Below are positions 1 through 9,000 of a DNA stretch of 64,000 nt, piece after piece; the stretch's first letter is position 1, and the number at the start of each line of letters is the position of its first letter. The translations under genes were made by a program, and so were the position numbers. The stretch is from Bordetella ansorpii (GTDB lineage: Bacteria > Pseudomonadota > Gammaproteobacteria > Burkholderiales > Burkholderiaceae_B), in assembly GCF_900078315.1 (NCBI RefSeq), contig NZ_FKBS01000012.1:41460-105459 (forward strand), in the 5' to 3' direction. Under the pieces are notes generated by a model. That model had not been told where the DNA came from. It ran no database searches and worked only from the letters and a program-made list of their open reading frames with translations.

Positions 1-1
1 C

Positions 2-3000
2 GGCGAGGATGGCCGCCTGTACAGCGTGGACCGCGCGCCGGGCGACCTGCTCTACAAGGGCGTCTATCGTGGCTACGAGGCCGCGTCGGCGCGCTGGGGC
101 GAGGATGCCACGCGCTACTACTACAACCCGCTGATCGCGCCGACCTCGCGTTTCGAGCCGGGCTATACGGTGGGCCGCGATGCGGGCACGCTGGTGGTGT
201 CCACGGCCAGCGCGGTGCTGGAAGGCCGGCTGGTGGGCGAGACGTTCCAGGGCACGCGGCAGACGGAAGCGCCGTTGCCCGAGGCCGAGGGCTACGGGCA
301 GTCCCACAGCGCGCAGTCGCGCCGCGGGCAACTCGTGGTGGGCGACTGGCGCTATTACTACGACGCTCGCAATCGCACCCTCGTCCCCACGCTGGGCGCG
401 ACCAGCCAGAACATCGGTCGGATCGTCGTCGAGCAGGATGTCGCTTCGATCGCGCAGGAACTGGATCTGTCTGCCGCGTTGCCCGACGACCGCAAAGGCG
501 TGCTGCGCCTGGACACGGCGCTGCTGGATCAATCGCCGCTGGGCGCCATCCGGCTGGCGGCGCGCGAGCACATCGCCATCGACGCTACGCTGAACACGGC
601 GGCGGGCGGCAGCATCACGCTATATGCCCCCCAGGTGGACATCCGCGCCGACGTGGTCAGCCGTGGCGGCAGTATCCAGGCCGGCAACGTGCTGAACCAG
701 CCCAATGGCCAGCGTATCGAGAACGTGGCGCTGGCGCCGCTGGCAGGTCAGACGACGCACCTGAACGTGGCCGAAGGCGTACGCCTGGATGCCAGCGGCC
801 TGTGGAGCGACGGTCTGGACGGCGCGCAGGCCCTGGCGGCGCGCGTGCATCGCCACGGTGGCAGCGTGTCGCTGCAAGGCACAGGCGATGTCGTCATCGC
901 CGAAGGCAGCGTGATCGACGTGTCGGCGGGCGGTGTGCTGCAGCCCGATGGCGAGCTTCTGGGTGGGCGCGGCGGCAGCGTCACGCTGGCGGCCGATGTG
1001 CTCAGCGACAAGACCCTGCCCGTGGGCGGACGGCTGGCCTTCGACGGCCAGGTGCAAGGTTTCGGCATCGCTGGTGGCGGCACGTTGTCGGTGGCCAGCG
1101 CGGGCGTCATCGTGCTGGGAGGCGAGCGGCAGGCCGCCCAGGATGCCGATGCGCTGTGGCTGGACGCCGGTCTGTTCCAGACCGGCTTCGCCCAATACAC
1201 CGTGAATGGCCACGGCGGGGTGACGGTGGCCGAAGGCGCGGCCATCGACGTGGCGATGCCGGTCTATCGCAAGACGCCTGGCGAAACGCGCGAGCCGGGC
1301 GCTGCGCGCGACGCGGCGCTGTCGCTGTGGACGCCGCCGCTTTACGACGAAGATCCCGCGAAGGCGATGCTCACGCAACGCAAGGGCGCCAGCCTGACGC
1401 TGCGCTCGGAGCGCAACGGGCAGGGCGGCGCCATCGAAGTGAGCGAGGGCGCGCGGGTCGCCGTGGATCCTGGGCAGTCGATCACGCTGCGCGGCGCGGA
1501 CCAGATGACCGTGCTGGGCAGCCTGGTGGCGCCGGGCGGCCGGATCTCGATCGATGACACGCGCCCCGACACTGCCGCGTTCGACGGCGTGGCCAATGCG
1601 AAATCGGTCTGGATCGGCGAGCACGCCGTGCTGGACGTGGCCGGCCGCAGCCATGTGGCGCTGGACCGCCTGGGCCAGCGCTATGGCATCGTGCAGGACG
1701 GCGGCAGCATCGAGATCGGCGGCACGCTGAACTGGGAGACGGGGTCGCTCATCCCGCATGGCGGACGCTACATGGACCGCCACCTGATCCTGCGTCCCGG
1801 CGCCTTGCTGGACGCCTCGGGCGCGCAGGCCGTGCTGGACCTGCCGGGCCGGGGCGCCACGACGGTGGCCTCCAATGGCGGCAGCATCATCCTGGCGTCG
1901 TCCAACAGCCTGTATCTCGATGGCCAACTGCGCGCGGCCGCGGGCGGTGCGCAAGCGGCGGGCGGCCTGCTGGGCGTGGCGCTGGGCGGCGCGTTCTATT
2001 TCAAGAACACGGTGACTCCCGAAGTGCTGGTGCCGCGTTCGCTGACGCTGTCGCAGGTGCAGGGCGCCAGCGTGCTGGGCGCAGGGTTGCGCGCGGGCGA
2101 AAGCGATCCGGCGCTGGCCTATGGCACGGCCGCGCTGGGCGTGGACCGCATCCAGGCCGGCGGCTTCGGCAGCTTCTCGCTGTACGCCACGACCCTGATC
2201 CAGGGCGACGTGGATATCTCCCTGCCGCAAAGCCTGCGCCTGGTCGGCGTGCCGTCCGTGCACGACGACGCGCCGGCCGGAACCACGCTGCGCCTGGCCG
2301 CGCCGCATCTTTTCCTGGACGCGGCGGGCTTCCAGATCGTGGAGGGCGGCGATTCGTACACCTATCCGAGCGAGACGATTCCGGGCCTGACCACGGGCTG
2401 GCTCAAGCGCGGCCACCAGGCCCGCCTGGACGCGGATCTGATCGACCTGCGCGGCGCGCTGAACTTCAACCACTACGACGACGTGCTGATCGCCAGCCGG
2501 GGCGATATCCGGATGCACAAGAACATTCCCGTCGGAACGGGCGATGGCACGCTGTTGTCCGCGCCGAATACCTTGACCGTCATTGCCGCGCAGCTCTATC
2601 CGGTGACCGGCGCGGCGGGCGGGATCACGGTGGGCTACGGATTCCGCCTGGACAACGTGCGCAATCCGGATGCGGTGCTCACCCTGCGCCGCGCCGAGGG
2701 CGCCTTGCCCGACCAGCCGTACTCGGCGTTCGGCGTGCTTTCCATCAAGGCGCCCACCATCGAGCAGGGCGGCGTGCTGCGCGCGCCGCTGGGCCTGATC
2801 ACCGTCAGCGGCACCGACATCGGTCCGTCGAAGGTCAGCTTCCTGCCGGGCAGCGTGACCTCCGTCAGCGCGGTGGGCCTGGACATGCCCTATGGGGGCA
2901 CCGCCGACGGCATCAACTATCGCTATGCCGGCGCCGCGATCGACCCCACCCCGGCAGGCGGGCGAGCCAGTGATGGCCGAATCTCTCGCCGAGTGGAGAT

Positions 3001-6000
3001 CGAGGGCGTCGAGATCGCGGTGGAGCCAGGCGCGATCCTGGATCTCTCGGGTGGGGGAGAGCTGCGCGGCGCGGCCTTCGTCAGCGGCCGCGGCGGCTCC
3101 ATCGACATCCTCGCGCACGCAATGGCCGACAGCAATCCGGCCATGGGATTCGCATCCTCCGGTAACGGCGTCTATGCCATCGTGCCGTCCTTCCAAGGTG
3201 CGTATGCGCCGGTGGTGGCGGAGTCCGGCGCGGGCTTGCCGGCCGTGGGCCGCCAGGTGACGATCGAGCACGCGCTGCCCGGCCTGGCGGCCGGCACCTA
3301 CACGCTGCTGCCGTCTTCCTATGCGCTGTTGCCCGGCGCCTTCCGCGTCGAGATCGGTGCGGCCACGCCCCATGCTTCCGCCGTCACCGCGCGCACGCGG
3401 GGCGGCTCGCTGGCCACCCAGGGCTTCCTGGGCACGGCCCATACGGGCCAACGCAACGCGCTGGCCAACACGCTGCTGGTCACGCCGGCCGGCGTGGTGC
3501 GGCGTCATGCGCAGTACAACGAGACCTCGTACGCGCAGTTCCTGCTGGCCGACGCGGCGCGTCGCGGTATTCCGCGCGCCATGCTGCCGGTGGACGCTGC
3601 CACGCTGACGCTGACGCTGGGTGCCGGCGCGGGCATGAACGGCAGGCAAGCCTTGCGTGTGGACGGCGAGGCCCGCTTCGCGCCCGCGGCGGGCAGCGCC
3701 GGCTATGGCGGCACGCTGACGGTCAGCGGCGCCGCCGCGGGTATCGAGGTGCTCGCGCCTGGCCAGTCGCCCATCCTGGGCGAGCGCGCCGCCGCGGTAT
3801 CCGCCGACGCGCTCAATGCCTTGGCGCCGACCCGGATGGTCGTGGGCGGGGCCCTGTATGGGACCTACGGTTCGGGGCGCCAGGGATTGGGCACCGACAG
3901 CGACGGCGGCAACGTGATCGTGCGCAACGGTGTCACGCTGCAGGCCGCCGAGATCGTGCTGGCCAGCGGCGCGGCAGGGCGCATCGTCGTCGAGCAGGGC
4001 GCCACGCTGAACACCCTGGGCCAGGGCGCCATGCCGATGGATGCCCGCAACGGCTTGCTGATCGAGACGCAGGGAACGGGCGCGCTGGTCGTCTCCAACG
4101 GCGATGTCACGTTGCTGCCGCCCTCGTTCAAGAATGCCACGCGCATCGAGCTGGGCGCCTGCCTGTCGCAGTGCGAGGGCATGGCGCGCATCGTGTCCGA
4201 GGGCTCGATCGCCGTGGCCACCAACGGCGTGTTCTCGATGGGCGAGGCCGTCGAATACGGCACGCGCAACCTGATGCTGAGCGTGTCTTCGCTGAACCTG
4301 GGATCCGCGCGGTCGCTGGCGGCTGCCCAGGCGGCGGGCGTGCTGCCGCCGGGCATGGCGATGAGCCAGGACGTGCTGGACCGCCTGTTGCGCGGCAATA
4401 CGGCGCTGGGCACGCCCGCGCTGGAAAGCCTGATCCTGACGGCGGGCGAGTCCGTGAACGTGTTCGGCTCCATGCTGTTCGATACGCGTGGCGCCAACGG
4501 CGCGTCTTCCCTGCAGCGCCTGGTGCTGGGCGCGCCGGCCATCTACGGTTATGGCGCGGCGGGCGACACGGCGACGATCCGCGCCAATGAGTTCGTGTGG
4601 GCGGGATCGCTGACGGCCGATCCGGCGACCATCATTCCCGGTTACGACACACCCGCCGCGCCTGGCGGCGCGGTGCTGGACCGCCTGGGCGACGGCACGC
4701 TGGCCATCACCGCCGACGTCATCCGTTTCGACGCGGCGCCGTACCGGACGGCGACCTCGCTGGTGCCGGCCAACCGCCTGGTGCTGGGTTTCTCGGCCTT
4801 GACGCTGGATGCCGCGACCCGGATCACGGCCAAGGACACGGGCAGCCTGGCCGTGCACCATGCGGTGGACGGCTACGAGGACGGCCGTGGCTGGCAGTAC
4901 CGCGGCGGCGACATCGTCGTGCATACCCCCTTGCTGACCGCCGAGGCGGGCGCCACGCTGGAGGTGCGCGCGGGTGGGGCCCTGACGGTGCAAGGCACGG
5001 GCAACGCCTCCGGCACGAGCAATGCCCTGGGCGGTTCGCTGAGCCTGGCGGCGCAGCGCATCTCGCTGGACACTACCGTGGCGCTGCCCTCGGGCAAGTT
5101 GACGCTGGACGCGCAGCAGGACATCGTGCTGGGCGACGCGGCCCATCTCGATCTGGCGGGCCGCGAGATCGCCATGCACGACGTCAAGCAATACAGCTGG
5201 GGCGGCGATCTGGTGATGAAGAGCGCCGAGGGCGACATCACGCAGGCCGCCGGCTCGGTGATCGACCTGTCCGCGCGCTACAACCGCGGCGGCCGTTTGC
5301 AGGCGACCGCGCTGGGGGCATCGGCGGGCCACCTCGACCTGGCCGGCGCCGTGCTGGGCAGCGCCAGCGGCCTGTACGACGCGGGCGGCACCTATGTGCC
5401 CTACGACGCCGCCGAGATCACGTTGCGCGCGCAGACCCTGGCCGACTTCCAGGGCCTGAACACCCGCTTGAACGACGGTGGGGTGGTCGGCGCGCGGCGC
5501 TTCCAGGTCAAGCAGGGCGACCTGACGGTGGGCGACGAGGTGCGCGCGCGCCACGTCGAGATCGTGGCCGACGGCGGCAGTCTCACGGTGAATGGCCGCA
5601 TCGACGCCAGCGGCGTGCAGGTGGGCAGCATCTACCTGGCCGCGCAACGCGACCTGACGATCAACGGCCAGCTGGACGCGCACGGCACGTACCTGCGCCG
5701 CGACAGCTACGGCAAGATCATCGACAGCCCGAACCGCGCCATCATCGACCTGACCTCGCGCCAGGGCACTCTGACGCTGGGCGCGGGCGCGTCCTTCGAC
5801 CTGCGCGCGGGCACCGCGCAGCCCGAGCGGCACGACGGCGTGATGCGCGGCACGCTGGACCTGAACGTGCTTCGCACGGGCGGCAACGATGCGCGCGGCG
5901 CGCTGGCCGGATCGGGCGACGGCGCCAACGGCGTGGCGCTGAATGTGGCGGGCACGCCCGTCATCCAGGGCGCCGGCCTCGTGGCGGTCAACGCCTTCCG

Positions 6001-9000
6001 CCGCTATACCGATGCGCCGCTGGCGGCTGAGCTCGACATCAACCACAAGCGGCCGCAACTGATCTCGCAGGGCTATTTCGGCAACGAGGAACAGGGCATC
6101 CACAAGGAGAACCTGGACTTCATGCAATTGGCCAGCGGCAACGCGGCGCTGGGCGATACGCTGTCCCGCCTGGGCGCGCGGCTGCGTCCCGGCGTGGAGA
6201 TCGCCAGCGCCACGGCGGACGGCGATCTCACGGTGGTGGGCGACCTGGATCTGTCGGGCTACCGCTACGGACCGGACGCCGATATCTCGCGACGCGGCTT
6301 CGGCGAGCCCGGCGTGCTGGTGCTGCGCGCCGGCGGCAACCTGAACATCCATGGCAGCATCAACGACGGTTTCGCGCCGCCGCCCGACACGCCGGACGAC
6401 AAGGAGGGCTGGCTGCTCGTCGAAGGCCGCTACAACCCGACGACCGGGCAGACGCCGTTCGGCGGCGACCTCGTCATCCCGGTGGACAGCGTCACCCTGG
6501 ACACGGGTACGGTCTTCCCCGCGGGCCGCGCGCTGAACTACGACCTGCCCGCGCAGGCCGCCACGCTGCCCGCGGGCACCGAACTGCCCGTGGGGGTCAC
6601 CCTGGCGGGCGATCTGGCCCTGTCGGCCGGCCTGGTGCTGACCGGCCAGGTCACGCTGGCCGACGGCACGGTGCTGGCGGCGGGCACCGTTCTGCAAAAT
6701 GCGGTCACGCTGGGCAGCGGCGCGCAACTGGGGGCGGGCTTCCGCTTGCGCAGCGCCGCCAGCGTGCAGGCCTTCACCTGGCCCAAGGGCATCGCGCTGC
6801 CGACGGCGTTGACGGCCAGCGGGCAGATCGTGCTGGCGCGCGGCGCCATCATCCCGTCGCAGACCAAGGTCGAACTGCCGGGCGACGCGCCGGTCAGCCT
6901 GCGCCCGGTCGGTCCCGACGGTACGCAGGGCCGCAACTGGGCGGTGGCGCCCATGCTGCCGGCCGGGGCCACGTCCTGGGACCTGACACTGGTGGCGGGG
7001 TCGGACCTGGAGTCGGCCGACGTGCGCTCGCGCAATGCGCTGGGCACGGGCGACATCGTGCTGGCCGATACCCATTACGGGCGCCTGGCCAGCTTTACCC
7101 GGCGTACCGTGGGCGGGGGCGGCGGCATGCGCCTTTCGGAAACGGCGGCGATTGCATACGGGGTGCCTGAACTGGCGGGCAAGACGGCCGCCGAAGCGGA
7201 GGCGTGGTTCCAGGAAACCTACGGTATGGGCTGGATGGACTGGTTCGGCGAATCCTTCGAGGACTTCTGCTCGCAGGCTGGCAATTGTGTCGCCAGCAGC
7301 GGACCACGCCTGACGCAGGCCTGGGTGGACGCCAACGCCATGCCCGAACTGCTGGGCATGACCTACGCCGAGGCCGAGAACTGGTTCCAGACGAACTACC
7401 AATTGGGCTGGATGGACTGGTTCGGCATCTCGTTCGAGGACTCCTGCGCGACGGCCGGCTTTTGCGAAGGCGATGCGGGCCAAGCGCCCGAGGTCATCAC
7501 CGAATACGCGTACCGGTACGGCACGCCTTCCTTCAGCGTGCTGCGCACCGGCACGGGCGATCTGTCCATGGCGGCCGGGCGGGACGTGGGCATGATGTCC
7601 GTCTATGGTGTCTACACCGCCGGCACGCCGACGTCGGTGGGCGCCGCGGATGCGCGCTTCGAACTGGCACGCGGCGGCGTCACCGAAGGCAGCGCGCTGG
7701 GGCCTTACCAGGGCAGCGAATTCGCCGGGGCCATGTCGGTCTACCGCGCCTGGTATCCCGACCAGGGCGGCAACCTGACGGTGTCCGCGGGCCGCGACGT
7801 GTATGGCGATGCCTGGGGCGACAATGCCCAGAACGGCGTCAGCTATCCGGGCCAGGACTGGTCGCGGCAGGCCAGCTCGGCGGTCGGCAACTGGCTGTGG
7901 CGCCAGGGCGGCCAGGACATCCCCGGCGTGCAGGATATCGACGCCAGTTGGTGGATCAATTTCGGTACGTACGCCAACCGCTTCGAACGGGTGGATGGCC
8001 AGCCGCGCCTGGTGGGCTTCACGGGGTTCGGCACCCTGGGCGGCGGCAATCTCAGTCTTTCGGCCGACCGCCACGCCGGCGTGCGCGAGGCGCGCGGCGA
8101 TGCCTTGGTGTCCCTGTCCGACGCCACCCCGCGTTCGCAGGGCCTGGTGGTCGCCGTGGGCAGCAGCGGGCGCGTTGTCGACGGCGAGCTGGTGTTGACC
8201 GGCGGCGGCGACCTGGACCTGCGCATCGGCGGCGCGCTCAATCCCAACGTGCGCGCCACGCAGCAGAGCGACGGCGCGACAGGCAACGGCGGGACCTTCA
8301 GATCGGGCGGCGGCTCCATCGACCACCTGGATCTCAATGGCGTGCTGACCAACCTGCGCGGCAACCTGACGCTGTCGGCGGGCAAGGTGGGCGCGGTGTC
8401 GCGGTACTACGGCGACGGGGCTGGCCTGCGTGCCAGCGATCCTTTCGCGCTGTCCGGCGGACTGGGCATGGGGGGGCCTGTGCTGATGCTGGGCGATGCG
8501 CCGGCCTGGTTGCAGACGCGCGGCGACCTGGTGCTGGCCGGCACCGGCGATCCTGGCCGCACGCAGCTCCTGAACACCACGCCCTATAGCAAGATCGGCG
8601 CGGCCGAGCCCGAGTCCGCCGGCGGCGAGAGCTGGTTCTCGCTATGGACTGGCGCCACGGCGGTGAACCTGCTGTCGGCGGGCGGCAATCTGGTGCCGAT
8701 CAGCTTTTACGGCAACTACAAGAAAGGGTCGAATCTCGGCTGGGAAGTCACCCATTACGCCAGCAGCAGTACCGTCGCGAATTACTACATCGTCTATCCC
8801 TCCATCCTGCGCGCGGTGGCGGCGGACGGCAACGTCATCCTGCCCGTGGTTCCCACGAATCTGAGCAGCCAGCGCTATACCCTGATGCTGGCGCCGTCCG
8901 CATCCGGAGAGTTGTCGTTCCTGGCGGGAGGCTCGGTGCTGGCCAATGGCGGCCCCGCGGTGACCCTGTCGGGCGCGGACACGGCGCTGCCCAACCCGCT

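Noticed and set aside
6540-6700. Sortase-type LPxTG signals in the FHA-like protein
   Set aside because: LPAGT-like strings here are part of an internal repeat in a Gram-negative secreted protein, with no C-terminal membrane anchor.
620-8326. Uninterrupted 2568-codon open frame on the minus strand inside the FHA-like gene
   Set aside because: Its codon boundaries coincide with those of the plus-strand gene, so it stays open simply because that gene avoids TTA, CTA and TCA codons, which are rare at this G+C content. Its His/Arg/Ala/Gln-rich product has no domain signal.
7204-8589. 461-codon plus-strand open frame in another phase of the FHA-like gene
   Set aside because: Arg/Gly/His-rich product typical of an out-of-frame reading of G+C-rich DNA, with no ribosome site or domain.
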